A stretch of 32,247 nucleotides of DNA from Nitrospinae bacterium CG11_big_fil_rev_8_21_14_0_20_56_8. Its GTDB lineage: Bacteria > Nitrospinota > Nitrospinia > Nitrospinales > VA-1. The stretch is taken from the NCBI GenBank assembly GCA_002796165.1, contig PCWF01000189.1:1-32247 (forward strand), read 5' to 3'. Positions 1-8,437 of the stretch are shown in pieces (within the stretch, counting starts at the first letter, position 1; each line of letters starts with the position of its first letter). Below the pieces are notes generated by a model, which saw nothing but the letters and a program-made list of their open reading frames with translations, had not been told where the DNA came from and made no database searches. A program made the translations under genes and the position numbers.

Positions 1-84
1 AAAAGCTCCCGCTTCGCCTTTATTCAGACTCCCGCGGTAACCAAAATAATCATCAGAAATAATAATGCTTCCAACTTGAAGCAT
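1..84 (-). pseudogene. possible TylF-like O-methyltransferase fragment, off left edge
   Basis: This minus-strand frame starts at an ATG (84-82) and stays open for 28 codons to the window edge. It contains the stretch GSIIISDDYFGYRG. This resembles the 'GGxIIxDDYxxxxG' segment that lies late in macrocin-O-methyltransferase (TylF)-type SAM-dependent methyltransferases, where the acidic pair binds metal. In that family the segment normally follows well over 100 residues of N-terminal Rossmann domain. Here an in-frame TAA lies a short way upstream, so the reading frame looks 5'-truncated or frameshifted. No good Shine-Dalgarno sits at the right distance from the ATG. It could instead be chance similarity. 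The family link is by eye only. Confidence 0.28.
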
Positions 85-129
85 CGGGCCCGGAATCCTG
101 AGCCCAATGAGCCCGCTGGATAAAATTTA

Positions 130-270
130 TTAACTTATTTCCTTTGAATATTTGTCTTCAGATTTCTCTGGGCTAGTCAAAAGCCACGTAAAATGGGAGC
201 CGCGGTTACCGGTTACAGTCTTCGAAGGCATTTTAGCTGAATGATTTAGAGTGTCAAGGAAGTAGTCCAT
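130..270 (-). CDS. small ORF, 46 aa, unrecognised
   Basis: This minus-strand ORF runs from ATG (270-268) to TAA (132-130). It reads MDYFLDTLNHSAKM... and ends KYSKEIS. A purine-rich stretch (AAGGGAATAGGG) sits just upstream of the ATG and a TATAAT-like element slightly further up, so initiation is plausible. The product is polar with no membrane segment, and I do not recognise it. It lies between the end of the GT4 gene and the possible methyltransferase remnant, in the same orientation. It may be the N-terminal scrap of the same decayed gene or an independent small gene. It may also be non-coding. Confidence 0.2.
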   Translation of the reverse strand: MDYFLDTLNHSAKMPSKTVTGNRGSHFTWLLTSPEKSEDKYSKEIS

Positions 271-519
271 GCCCTATTCCCTTGAATTATATATAGTTTT
301 ACGGCCTTTCGGCTGAAAGTTTGTGAACCCTATTCCTTCGCATCCTTAACCGCTCCACAAACGCCCTGAAATCGTCTCCCTTGCGTCTTTTTCAAACCAA
401 AACCCTTGCGCCCATTTTTCTAGAATGGAATATGCCGCCTCAATCCGCTTTCAAATTTTGTCGGACTGTTTTGATAAAGGTTCATGGCCGAATCATTTCC
501 CTCGCTTCCAAGGTTTGAG
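271..519. other. intergenic stretch downstream of the nine-gene operon
   Basis: These bases lie downstream of the last gene of the minus-strand operon. A weak hairpin with a GAAA loop (GCC-GAAA-GGC on the minus strand, near 305-316) is visible. It has no U-tract, so I do not call a terminator. I see no convincing gene. Confidence 0.4.
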
Positions 520-1692
520 TTAAACGTATTTCGCCAAGATGCCTTTCAGGGTTTTGGCGTAGTTTTCCCAAGTGTAATTTTTCGCTACCCGGTACGCCGC
601 TTCGCCCATCTTTTTTGCGAGATCGGGATTGTTCAGCAGTTTGTTGATATGACCGATCATGGCTTCCCGGTCTCCTATGGGGGGGTGAAACCCGCTCACG
701 CCGTGTTCAAACAGTTCCGCTACGCCGGAACCCGCCGGGATGATCCCCGGGCATCCGCACCCGGCGGCCTCCAGGGTTTGCATGCCAAAGGCCTCATGGA
801 CTGGATGCACATGTACCGTAGCTTTCGAGCACAGGTCCATGATCATGGTTTCGTTCAGAGGACCCAGGACGCGGACTCTTCCTTCCAGTCCCCGCTTCTT
901 CAGGTCCATCAGAAAATCATCTTTCAACGACTCAGGATGCCAGAATCCCCCTATGGTCAGGATGGCGTCCTTGCGATCCAGTCTTTCAAGAATGTCGAGG
1001 AAAACGTTGGGGATGTTTCCAATGTCCCAGCGGTCGAAGGTGAGAAACATTGGCTCCCGGTCCGAAAAGGGCGGGAGGGTCTCTTTCACGAAGCAACCCG
1101 GTGCAAGAACTTCGAGCGGCTTGGCGGTCAGTTTTCTCAAATGGGGATGGTGGAAGGTACCGCTGGTGATGACGGCCCGGCATTTTGCCAACGCGAAACG
1201 GTCAAGCCATTGGGCACCCAGGTATAACAGGGGAAATTTCCAGCCGAACCGGTTTTCATAAATTTTCTTCGCCGTGTAGGTCGAGGGGTCCCACATCAGA
1301 AAAAGGAAGGGAATACCCCGGCGCCTCTCGATGTTTCGGGTGGCGAACGTACTGTATTGACAACAAGCGATGATGACGTCAAATTCTTTTTCCCCGATGG
1401 AACGATGGGCAAAGAAATAACTCAAGAGGTGATGGAGAGAGAAAAATGACATCCCCGGAAGCTTGAAGTTGATCCGCCGCGCCCACGCGGGAAAATTCTC
1501 GAAAAGGTAGCGGATCTTGATTCCTCCCATGTGGTAATCGTAGTGCTCCCGGTGTTTTTCCCAATGGTCTTTTTCAATAATTACCAGAGCCTCGGCTTCC
1601 ACCCCCTGCTCCACCAGTTTCCGGATGGGCCAACCGAGGAGTTTCGGCGTGCTCCCTGGAGCCAATTCGTCTATCAGAATTGCGATTTTCAT
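520..1692 (-). CDS. glycosyltransferase family 4 (GT-B)
   Basis: This 390-residue protein has the retaining GT4 layout. An N-terminal half starts MKIAILIDELAPG with a glycine-poor acceptor-side Rossmann fold. The C-terminal donor-binding half contains the sequence VLGPLNETMIMDLCSKA, then the diagnostic E-x7-E region (EAFGMQTLEAAGCGCPGI) and a GVSGF motif before the closing helices. It should move a sugar from a nucleotide donor onto a lipid-linked glycan at the cytoplasmic face. Donor and acceptor cannot be read from sequence. It is the last gene of the minus-strand operon, 60 bases after the carbamoyltransferase gene. The ATG at 1692 is the first start giving a normal N-terminal strand, but its Shine-Dalgarno is weak. 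Family assignment is firm and specificity unknown. Confidence 0.93.
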   Translation of the reverse strand: MKIAILIDELAPGSTPKLLGWPIRKLVEQGVEAEALVIIEKDHWEKHREHYDYHMGGIKIRYLFENFPAWARRINFKLPGMSFFSLHHLLSYFFAHRSIGEKEFDVIIACCQYSTFATRNIERRRGIPFLFLMWDPSTYTAKKIYENRFGWKFPLLYLGAQWLDRFALAKCRAVITSGTFHHPHLRKLTAKPLEVLAPGCFVKETLPPFSDREPMFLTFDRWDIGNIPNVFLDILERLDRKDAILTIGGFWHPESLKDDFLMDLKKRGLEGRVRVLGPLNETMIMDLCSKATVHVHPVHEAFGMQTLEAAGCGCPGIIPAGSGVAELFEHGVSGFHPPIGDREAMIGHINKLLNNPDLAKKMGEAAYRVAKNYTWENYAKTLKGILAKYV

Positions 1693-1752
1693 TTTTTGGA
1701 TTTCAAAGCCTGCAAAGCGGGTTTAAAAGATATCAAGCAACCTTGCGCCGCA

Positions 1753-3372
1753 CTATGGGTTCTTTTTGAGGTAAAAATTCCCGAGGGCCAGACCGTCCAA
1801 TCCGGACGAGAAGTAGGTTTGCAGGGCAGACCGGGGTTCGCAGGTAATGGGTTGTCCCATCACATTAAGCGAGGTGTTCAGGACGACCGGGACTCCGGTG
1901 ATCTTTTCAAACTCGGAAATAAGTTTGTGATACCTCGGATTAGTTACGGGATTGACGGATTGAATCCGCGCGGTTCCATCGACATGGGTTACTGCCGGGA
2001 TGATCCTCTTCTTACTTTCGATCACATCGAAGGTGATCGTCATATAGGGGGACACAATGACGCCCTTGAAATAGTCCGCCTGTTTTTCCTCCAGAACGGA
2101 AGGGGTGAAAGGGCGGTACTCTTCCCGGAATTTGACCAGACGGTTGATTTTATCCTTCATGCTCTCGTCCCTCGGATCGGCCAGGATGCTCCGATTGCCT
2201 AAAGCGCGCGGGCCAAATTCCATGCGTCCCTGGAACCAGCCGATGATCATTCCCCGAGCCAGGTCCTCTGCTACCCGGGCTTCGATGTTTTCCAGAAATT
2301 CGTAATTCAAATGGCAATCATCCAAAACCTGCCGGATTTCCTCATTGCGGTACTCGGGGCCCAGGTAAGCGTGGTTGAGGGGTTTGGGAGCAATGTTGTT
2401 TTTGACGCTTTGGAGCAGGGCCCCCCCTATGGCGAGGCCGGCGTCGGAAACATGTGGCGGAACAAAGAAGTCGTCCACCAGACTCGATTCGCGGATTTTC
2501 TGGTTCATGGAACAATTCAGGGAAACCCCGCCGGCCAGGCAGAGGCGCCGGATTCCGGTCTTTTTCACCAGACGTTCCACCAGATGCAAGACCATGGTCT
2601 CCAGGGATTTTTGACCGCTGGCCGCAACGTTCATATGGTATTCGGTTACGGGTTCCCCTGAGAGACGCGCGGGTTGCGGAAGCGAAAGGTTCCCCACGTA
2701 AATTTTTTCCTGCTTGGAGGGGGCAGGAAGGCCGGGAGACACCGCAGATTTCAAATGAGCGGGATTTAACTGATATTTTTCTCCATGGATATGGAGCACT
2801 TCGGAGAAATCGAGGGTGGGTTTCCCGTAGGAGGCAAGGCCCATGACCTTGTATTCGTCGCTGTCTTTCTGGTAGCCCAGATATTGGGTGAGAATAGAGT
2901 AGAACACGCCCAGCGAATTGGGTTTGGAAATTCTGTAAAGTTCCCTGATATCCAGATTTTCCCCAACAGCGGCAAATGTGCTGGTCCCGTCTCCGGAGTA
3001 GTCCATCGTAAGGATCAAAGCGGGCTCACGGGTCCAGAGGTAATAGGTCGATGCGGCGTGGCACAGGTGGTGATCTTCCAGGACGATGGGAGGAGAATAA
3101 CCGAAGGTGAAATCGAAATAATCGTGAAGAATTTCGTTGAAATTCTTGTAGGTGGCTCCGGGAAAGGTTACCGAGGCGACATCGCGAATCGAAATGCCCG
3201 CTTGCTTGAGGCAAAAGCGGATGGCGTTTTTCGGCAAAAGCCCGGATGCGTGCTTGATTTGGATCAGTCGTTCTTCTTCGGCCGCGGCAATGATTTCTCC
3301 GTTGTGGATGAGCGCCGCCGCTCCGTCCTGGTTTCCGGATAACACACCGCCGCTGATTCCTAAGAAATACAT
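1753..3372 (-). CDS. carbamoyltransferase, NodU/CmcH family
   Basis: This 539-residue protein starts at the ATG at 3372 (MYFLGISGG). I prefer it over a start ten codons upstream because AAGGA precedes it at good spacing and the family begins at this strand. The N-terminal Kae1-like ASKHA domain shows the HH-x2-H metal cluster (residues 101-105, DHHLCHAAS) and DYSGDGT near residue 124. A GGVSLNCSMN motif follows mid-protein. The C-terminal YrdC-like part carries EFGPRALGNRSILADPR and VVLNTSLNVMGQPI. The family transfers a carbamoyl group from carbamoyl phosphate, via carbamoyl-AMP, to a sugar or antibiotic hydroxyl. In this operon the likely target is a sugar of the surface glycan (inference). 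It lies 42 bases after the GT2 gene and 60 before the GT4 gene. Confidence 0.94.
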   Translation of the reverse strand: MYFLGISGGVLSGNQDGAAALIHNGEIIAAAEEERLIQIKHASGLLPKNAIRFCLKQAGISIRDVASVTFPGATYKNFNEILHDYFDFTFGYSPPIVLEDHHLCHAASTYYLWTREPALILTMDYSGDGTSTFAAVGENLDIRELYRISKPNSLGVFYSILTQYLGYQKDSDEYKVMGLASYGKPTLDFSEVLHIHGEKYQLNPAHLKSAVSPGLPAPSKQEKIYVGNLSLPQPARLSGEPVTEYHMNVAASGQKSLETMVLHLVERLVKKTGIRRLCLAGGVSLNCSMNQKIRESSLVDDFFVPPHVSDAGLAIGGALLQSVKNNIAPKPLNHAYLGPEYRNEEIRQVLDDCHLNYEFLENIEARVAEDLARGMIIGWFQGRMEFGPRALGNRSILADPRDESMKDKINRLVKFREEYRPFTPSVLEEKQADYFKGVIVSPYMTITFDVIESKKRIIPAVTHVDGTARIQSVNPVTNPRYHKLISEFEKITGVPVVLNTSLNVMGQPITCEPRSALQTYFSSGLDGLALGNFYLKKNP

Positions 3373-3414
3373 GTGAATTTTCCTTGGGTGAAGGGATGGC
3401 AAAACATAATGTCG

Positions 3415-4422
3415 TCAGGAAATTTTGGATTTTCTGAACAACGATTCCTGTAGAAAGCTCCTACCCTCCGCGCTGAACAGGGTCTGTTGGGTATAAATAA
3501 AAACTTGAACAAAGTTTAAAACGGGATGATACAGCCAATAAATATTTTTCTCCCGAACCGCAAGCCATAAGGCATGGATGCCGGAAAAAACGGGAATGCT
3601 TGCATAAAACAGCCAGAGCAGGAATCGCCTGAAGAATCCGGGATTAAACGCCCACCTCATGTTACGGTTTTTTCTCTGCTCCAGAAAATGTTTGGCGTAA
3701 TTCCGCCTGAATTTTCCTGCCCACTCCCCGACCGACCGGACATGGTGGTGGATGGTGTGCAGGTCGGAAATAAAGGCGACACGATTGTGGTTTTCCTCGA
3801 TCATGTTCTGGAAAATGTCGTTATCCCCGATAAAATCATCCGCGACGAAAAATTTACGGACATATTCCAGCTTCAGGATAAGCCCATTGGCTCCCCACAC
3901 AAGCGGGTGGCGGGAATCGACTTGGAACACCTTTCCTTGTTTATTGCCGGCAGAAAAAGACTGGCCCGCAATCAGATACCCGTCAAGGTGTTTGTTGGTG
4001 AAAAAGGAAAGCGGTTCGCTTTGAATCAGGGCAAAATATTTGTTGACGGGTTTGTCGTGCTCTCCTGAAACCTGCCTTCCCCACAGGGCGGCGAGATCGG
4101 GGAACTCTTCGAAGCAGAGGTTTGCCGTGTTCATCCAATCGGTCCCATAAAGCTCATTGTCTGCCGCGAACATGACGACTAGATCCGCATCCGCGTTTTC
4201 CCCGTAAATCCGAAACGCATAATGGGCCAGGCGGTCGGGATTTTCGAGAAACCGGACGGGAAACTGCATGGCGATTTCATAGGTACGGTCCGTGGAGCCC
4301 CCGTCCACGATCACCACTTCAATTTTCTCCCTGGGGTAATCCTGACGGAAAATACTTTCCAGGCATGGGCCGAGAAAGGCTTCCGCATTATAGGTCGGGA
4401 TGAAAATGGAGAATTTGTTCAT
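3415..4422 (-). CDS. glycosyltransferase family 2 (GT-A), membrane-associated C-terminus
   Basis: This 335-residue protein starts MNKFSIFIPTYNAEAFLGPC, the standard GT2 opening, followed by VVIVDGGSTDRT for nucleotide binding. The usual DXD position reads FAADNEL, so the metal motif is AADN rather than a textbook DXD. A later FIGDNDIF acidic region could supply the base. Hydrophobic stretches near the C-terminus (around FLLWLFYASIPVFSGIHALWL) suggest attachment to the inner membrane. The open frame extends 85 codons further upstream, but that part overlaps the acyltransferase gene out of frame and looks non-coding, so I chose the ATG at 4422. The gene lies 23 bases after the acyltransferase stop. 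Donor sugar unknown. Confidence 0.92.
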   Translation of the reverse strand: MNKFSIFIPTYNAEAFLGPCLESIFRQDYPREKIEVVIVDGGSTDRTYEIAMQFPVRFLENPDRLAHYAFRIYGENADADLVVMFAADNELYGTDWMNTANLCFEEFPDLAALWGRQVSGEHDKPVNKYFALIQSEPLSFFTNKHLDGYLIAGQSFSAGNKQGKVFQVDSRHPLVWGANGLILKLEYVRKFFVADDFIGDNDIFQNMIEENHNRVAFISDLHTIHHHVRSVGEWAGKFRRNYAKHFLEQRKNRNMRWAFNPGFFRRFLLWLFYASIPVFSGIHALWLAVREKNIYWLYHPVLNFVQVFIYTQQTLFSAEGRSFLQESLFRKSKIS

Positions 4423-4445
4423 TTTCAGGTTCCCGAAAACGGAGC

Positions 4446-5123
4446 TCAAATTTTGGACTTTCGGCTCGAATTGATAATTTTTGCCGGGACCCCCGCGACG
4501 GTGGTCCCTTCGGGGATGTCGGCAATGATAACCGAACCTGCCCCCACAATCACGTTTGAGCCGATTTTGATATCCGGGATGATTTTGGATCCCGCCCCGA
4601 TGAAAGTATTTTCTCCGACACTTGTATTCGAAGTGAAGTTGACCCCCGGACCGATATAAACGTTGTTTCCAAGGCACGTCTCGTGCTCGATTGTGGAATT
4701 GGAGTAAACCACCACATTGTTTCCGATTTTTGCGAAAGCATTGACGACCACTCCCGGATTCAAAACGACTCCTTCCCCGATGTCGGCAAATGGACTTACG
4801 AAAGCGGTTTTATGTATCAGGGAGGGAAGAGCCAACCCGAGTTTTTTTACCCGGTTGAACAGATCGTGACGCAGTTTTAGAAACCGGTTGGAAATTCCCA
4901 ATACCACATGGGTAATATTGTGTATTTGAGAAATTTTCTCCAGATCTTCAATCGTCCCCAATACGGGGAGATCCAGAACGCAAGATTCCGCCAGAGCGGG
5001 GTCGTCGTCCAGATATCCGACAATCCTGAACTCCTGCGGATAACATTCCCGAATGATCGCGACCAACACTTTCGCATGTTGCCTTGCTCCCAGGATGACC
5101 AGATTTTTAGCAGGCGGAGTCAA
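4446..5123 (-). CDS. sugar O/N-acyltransferase, NeuD/PglD family (left-handed beta-helix)
   Basis: This 225-residue protein has two parts. An N-terminal Rossmann-like region (LVILGARQHAKV, then VGYLDDDP) is typical of PglD/NeuD proteins and binds the UDP-sugar. From about residue 105 it becomes hexapeptide repeats of the left-handed beta-helix (IGEGVVLNPGVVV, IGNNVVVYSNSTIEH, and so on). His147 in STIEHE matches the catalytic histidine position of PglD. The enzyme should acetylate an amino sugar with acetyl-CoA. The two genes before it encode an aminotransferase and an oxidoreductase, which suggests it N-acetylates the amino group they install. The start is a TTG at 5123. No ATG or GTG lies between the upstream in-frame stop and this codon, and no clear Shine-Dalgarno precedes it, so the start is uncertain. 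Confidence 0.9.
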   Translation of the reverse strand: MTPPAKNLVILGARQHAKVLVAIIRECYPQEFRIVGYLDDDPALAESCVLDLPVLGTIEDLEKISQIHNITHVVLGISNRFLKLRHDLFNRVKKLGLALPSLIHKTAFVSPFADIGEGVVLNPGVVVNAFAKIGNNVVVYSNSTIEHETCLGNNVYIGPGVNFTSNTSVGENTFIGAGSKIIPDIKIGSNVIVGAGSVIIADIPEGTTVAGVPAKIINSSRKSKI

Positions 5124-5223
5124 AGTGAGTACCGAACGGTTGAACCAGGTTCATGTGGCCGGCGCAGTGTTTCCACCGATGGGATTTTGGTTTCGCGGGT
5201 CCCACACGGGAATTCCGCGGACC

Positions 5224-6219
5224 TTATTCCTTCGGTCGTGACTGCAAGGCGGATTGGATTTCCTGCATAACGGTCACCACATCATGGCCCTGTTTCCCAT
5301 CTGTCAGGGGAACCCGGCGGGTCCGGATGCAGTCAATGAAATGCGAGCACATTCCCTTCAAAGGCTCGTGCTCCTTCAAGACGGGAGAGATGATGTCCCC
5401 ATCCCGCAGATGCAATTGGAACTCCCCGAAGTCGTCATAATCATCGGCGACCGAAATCCCTTTTTTAAACAACTTCACCTTTTCGAGGTTGTCCAGATCG
5501 TTAAAGACCACGCGGGCCCGGCTTCCCACAAGAGTGATGGTTCTTTCCTTGTTGGAATCCTCCCAACTGACATGGATGTTTGCGACCACGTTGTTGGGAT
5601 AGGTCAGGTTGATGAATGCCACGTCCTCTTTTCCTCCCTTGAGATGACAGGCACCGATGGCATGAACCGATTGGGGCGAGGAACCCAGAAAATAATTAAA
5701 GATTGAAATATCGTGGGGCGCAAGATCCCACGCTACGTTAACGTCATCCCGAATCAGTCCCAGATGGGTCCGATTGGCTTTAAGGTAATAGAGTTTGCCC
5801 AGTTCCCCGTCCTCGATCAACTCCTTCACTTTCTGGATTCCTGCGTTGTATAGAAAAATGTGGGCGACCATCAGGATACGGTTTTTTTTCTGAGCGATTC
5901 GGCACAGTTCTTCAGACTCCTGGGCTGTTGTGGCCAGCGGTTTTTCGGCGAGCACATCTTTCCCGGAAAGCAGAAAGGTTTTGGCCAGTTCAAAATGGGT
6001 CGCGGCAGGGGTTACGACGACAACGGCGTTCAGCGTCTCATCGTTGATCAGGTCGTCCATGTTGCTGGTTTTTCTAATATCGGGATAGTTCTTGATGCGG
6101 TCAAATTGTTTGGGGTTTTTATCGCACGCCCACGTCACTTTCACTCCCTCGAGAGCGGCCATGACACGAACGTAATTGGGGCCCCAGTGGCCCAGACCCA
6201 AAATGCCGATGTTCAACAT
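5224..6219 (-). CDS. Gfo/Idh/MocA-family oxidoreductase, WbpB/WlbA-like
   Basis: This 331-residue protein opens with the dinucleotide-binding GILGLGHWGPNYVR and carries the family hallmark EKP at residues 92-94 (VLAEKPLA). WDLAPHDIS follows at 165-172, with the Asp and His expected to contact the substrate sugar. WlbA/WbpB-type enzymes oxidise the 3-hydroxyl of UDP-GlcNAc-uronate with NAD, giving the 3-keto sugar used by the next aminotransferase. The downstream pattern (HVSWEDSNKERTITLVGS, then EPLKGMCSHFIDCI) fits this subgroup by eye. Its ATG lies three bases after the aminotransferase stop, so the two are probably co-translated. A 100-base gap separates it from the acyltransferase gene. 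Family is certain; substrate is inferred from neighbours. Confidence 0.92.
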   Translation of the reverse strand: MLNIGILGLGHWGPNYVRVMAALEGVKVTWACDKNPKQFDRIKNYPDIRKTSNMDDLINDETLNAVVVVTPAATHFELAKTFLLSGKDVLAEKPLATTAQESEELCRIAQKKNRILMVAHIFLYNAGIQKVKELIEDGELGKLYYLKANRTHLGLIRDDVNVAWDLAPHDISIFNYFLGSSPQSVHAIGACHLKGGKEDVAFINLTYPNNVVANIHVSWEDSNKERTITLVGSRARVVFNDLDNLEKVKLFKKGISVADDYDDFGEFQLHLRDGDIISPVLKEHEPLKGMCSHFIDCIRTRRVPLTDGKQGHDVVTVMQEIQSALQSRPKE

Positions 6220-6222
6220 GGC

Positions 6223-7356
6223 TCAACCAAAAAAGTGTTTGATGGTTTGGATCACGCGGTCGATCTGATGGCCGGTCATCTCTGGAAACATGGGCAAGGA
6301 TAATATCTCCTTGCAGGATCTGTCCGTAAAGGGATTGTCGGTTCCCGGGATCTTCAAATGAGAATAAACCCCCTGTGCATAAATGGGGTGGGGGTAATGG
6401 ATTCCGGATTGGATCCCTTCGTCGTTGAGGTGCTTGAGAAGTGCGTCTCTTTGTTGTGTGCGCACCACGTAAAGGTGGAAAACGTGGTTTTCCCGTTCGG
6501 GAATTTGCGGAAGAATCAGGTCTCCAACTCCATGAAGATGGGCGTTGTACGAATGGGCAACTTTTCGTCTCGATTCGTTCCACCCGTCCAGCAGGGGAAG
6601 TTTTATGTTGAGGATGGCGGCCTGGACGGTATCAAGGCGGCTGTTGAATCCCAGAATGTCGTGAACGTATTTTTTTGGGGACCCATAATTCCTGAGGCGG
6701 ATCAAGCGCTCATATAGGGAATCCTCGGAAGTGACTACGGCTCCGCCATCTCCATACGCCCCGAGATTCTTACCCGGATAAAAGGAAAAACATCCCAGGT
6801 TGCCGAAAGTTCCGGTCCGCTTGCCATTCCAGTTGGCGCCATGCGACTGGCATGCGTCTTCGACCACTTTCAAGTTGTGATCCTGCGCGATCTTCATCAG
6901 GGTATCCATGTCCACCGCCCGGCCATACAGGTGAACGGGAATGATGGCACGGGTCCTCGGTGTTATTTTCTCTTCGATTTTTTGGAGGTCCAGGTTGAAT
7001 GTTTTTTCATCGGCGTCCACAAATACGGGAGTGGCTCCGGTGTATGAGATTCCGAGCGCCGTGGCGATGAAGGTGTTTGCGGCGGTGATCACCTCGTCTC
7101 CTTCGCCGATATCGAGAGCCCTGAGGGCCAGGTGGAGGGCGTCGGTACCCGAAGCCACTCCAATGCAGTATTTGGCCCTGCAGTAGGTAGCGAAATGGTT
7201 TTCAAATTCGGTAACCTGGGGCCCGAGTATGAATGAGGTGCTTTCGAAGACGGCTTCGACCTGGAGGCGGACCTGTTCCTTGAGATTCTGGTACTGAGTT
7301 TTCAGGTCGACAAATGGGATGATTGGTTTCACGGTTTTATCAGGAGGCAGGTTCAT
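6223..7356 (-). CDS. DegT/DnrJ/EryC1/StrS aminotransferase (PLP), WbpE-like
   Basis: This is a 377-residue PLP-dependent sugar aminotransferase of normal family length. It shows IPFVDLKTQY at the N-terminus, the cofactor-phosphate motif VASGTDALHLAL (67-78), VEDACQSHGA (165-174) and the Schiff-base lysine Lys196 in SFYPGKNLGAYGDGG. The C-terminal substrate loop ends in LSLPMFPEMT. The family converts a keto sugar nucleotide to the amino sugar, using glutamate as donor. The adjacent Gfo/Idh oxidoreductase and acyltransferase suggest a 3-keto to 3-amino step. The ATG overlaps the TGA of the upstream epimerase gene (ATGA), a translational-coupling arrangement. Confidence 0.95.
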   Translation of the reverse strand: MNLPPDKTVKPIIPFVDLKTQYQNLKEQVRLQVEAVFESTSFILGPQVTEFENHFATYCRAKYCIGVASGTDALHLALRALDIGEGDEVITAANTFIATALGISYTGATPVFVDADEKTFNLDLQKIEEKITPRTRAIIPVHLYGRAVDMDTLMKIAQDHNLKVVEDACQSHGANWNGKRTGTFGNLGCFSFYPGKNLGAYGDGGAVVTSEDSLYERLIRLRNYGSPKKYVHDILGFNSRLDTVQAAILNIKLPLLDGWNESRRKVAHSYNAHLHGVGDLILPQIPERENHVFHLYVVRTQQRDALLKHLNDEGIQSGIHYPHPIYAQGVYSHLKIPGTDNPFTDRSCKEILSLPMFPEMTGHQIDRVIQTIKHFFG

Positions 7357-8423
7357 AAAAGGGTATGAGTGACGGATTCGTTTTGTTTGACCCAGTCAAA
7401 GATATTGGCGAGGGTTTCTTCCAGATCTCTTTTGGGTTTCCAGTTCAACCGTTTCGTTACCTTATCATTGTCGGTGATGAAAACGGGGATGTCGGCAGGG
7501 CGGTTGTTGGGGTCCCTGCCGATTTCAACCCGGTTGCCGGTCAGCTTGGTGCACAGATCCGAGAGTTCCTGAAGGGAGACGGAATTTTTGATTCCTCCCC
7601 CCATGTTGAAAATCTCACCCGAAAGCGCATCGAGTTCCCGGATCTGAATGACAATCAGTTCAAAGAGGTCCTGGACATGCAGAACATCCCGCACCTGTTT
7701 TCCCGTTCCGCCGAAACCGATGTAGTTCAGCTTCTTTTTGAAGTAGTGGGCCAGCATCCAGAGGGTGACCACCCCCTGGTCCACTTTACCGAACTGCCAG
7801 GGACCGGCAATCAGGCCACACCGGTTGACGATACCCCGGATCCCGTACATGGCCATGTATTCGGTCATCAACAATTCCGATGCCAGCTTGGTGGCGCCAT
7901 ACATCGATTTGGGCCCTGTGAGTGGAAAGTCCAGTCCCACGCCGTCGTAAGAAAGGCCGGGCAAGGTGTTCCCTCCAAGGTCCCATTCCAGGCGGGTGGG
8001 AGTTTCACGGGTTGGAATGGCCGAGAGCAGGTCGTAGGGGTAAACCCGGCTGGTGGAAAGGAAAATCACAGCCGACTTCTTTTTCCTGGCCAATTCCAGG
8101 CAATTGACGGTGCCAGTCAGGTTTGTCTGAATGACATATTTCGGGTTGACCCCATAACCCGCCATGACGGAGGGTTCGGCCGAACACTCAAGAATCAGAT
8201 CCAAGTCAAAGGCCAAGTCCAGGTCTTCCTCGGACCGGATGTCCCCATGAACGAACTTTACCCCGCTTTCGCGCAGGCGGGGCAGATTGAATTCGGACCC
8301 GCGCCGTTTCAGGTTGTCCAGAGCCCAAACGCCGGACCGAGGAAATTCGCGCTTCAGGGAAACCGCGAGGTGGCTTCCTACAAAACCCGCCCCGCCGGTG
8401 ACCAGAATGTTTTTTGGATCCAT
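7353..8423 (-). CDS. extended SDR sugar-nucleotide epimerase, CDP-tyvelose-2-epimerase-like
   Basis: This 356-residue extended SDR starts with the NAD-binding ILVTGGAGFVGSHLA. It carries the catalytic Ser/Thr patch STSRVYP (123-129) and the YxxxK pair Tyr175/Lys179 (SMYGATK). The segment GPWQFGKVDQGVV followed by GTGKQVRDVLHVQDL resembles the region that distinguishes CDP-paratose/tyvelose 2-epimerases (RfbE/Tyv) from other SDRs. The likely reaction is epimerisation of a nucleotide sugar, possibly CDP-linked, but no CDP-sugar synthesis genes (ddhA/ddhB-like) are visible here, so the substrate is open. It lies 14 bases after the previous SDR gene and overlaps the aminotransferase gene by four bases. 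Confidence 0.88.
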   Translation of the reverse strand: MDPKNILVTGGAGFVGSHLAVSLKREFPRSGVWALDNLKRRGSEFNLPRLRESGVKFVHGDIRSEEDLDLAFDLDLILECSAEPSVMAGYGVNPKYVIQTNLTGTVNCLELARKKKSAVIFLSTSRVYPYDLLSAIPTRETPTRLEWDLGGNTLPGLSYDGVGLDFPLTGPKSMYGATKLASELLMTEYMAMYGIRGIVNRCGLIAGPWQFGKVDQGVVTLWMLAHYFKKKLNYIGFGGTGKQVRDVLHVQDLFELIVIQIRELDALSGEIFNMGGGIKNSVSLQELSDLCTKLTGNRVEIGRDPNNRPADIPVFITDNDKVTKRLNWKPKRDLEETLANIFDWVKQNESVTHTLL

Positions 8424-8437
8424 TCCCTTAAACTCCC

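Noticed and set aside
1..123. 40-codon plus-strand open stretch at the left edge
   Set aside because: It is opposite the methyltransferase-like frame, has no recognisable content and a polar composition, so it is more likely a shadow.
300..320. hairpin near the end of the minus-strand operon
   Set aside because: The stem is only three or four pairs and no U-tract follows on the minus strand, so it is not a convincing terminator.
4423..4677. 85-codon N-terminal extension of the GT2 frame
   Set aside because: It lies out of frame over the acyltransferase coding region and looks non-coding, while the GT2 fold begins at the ATG at 4422.
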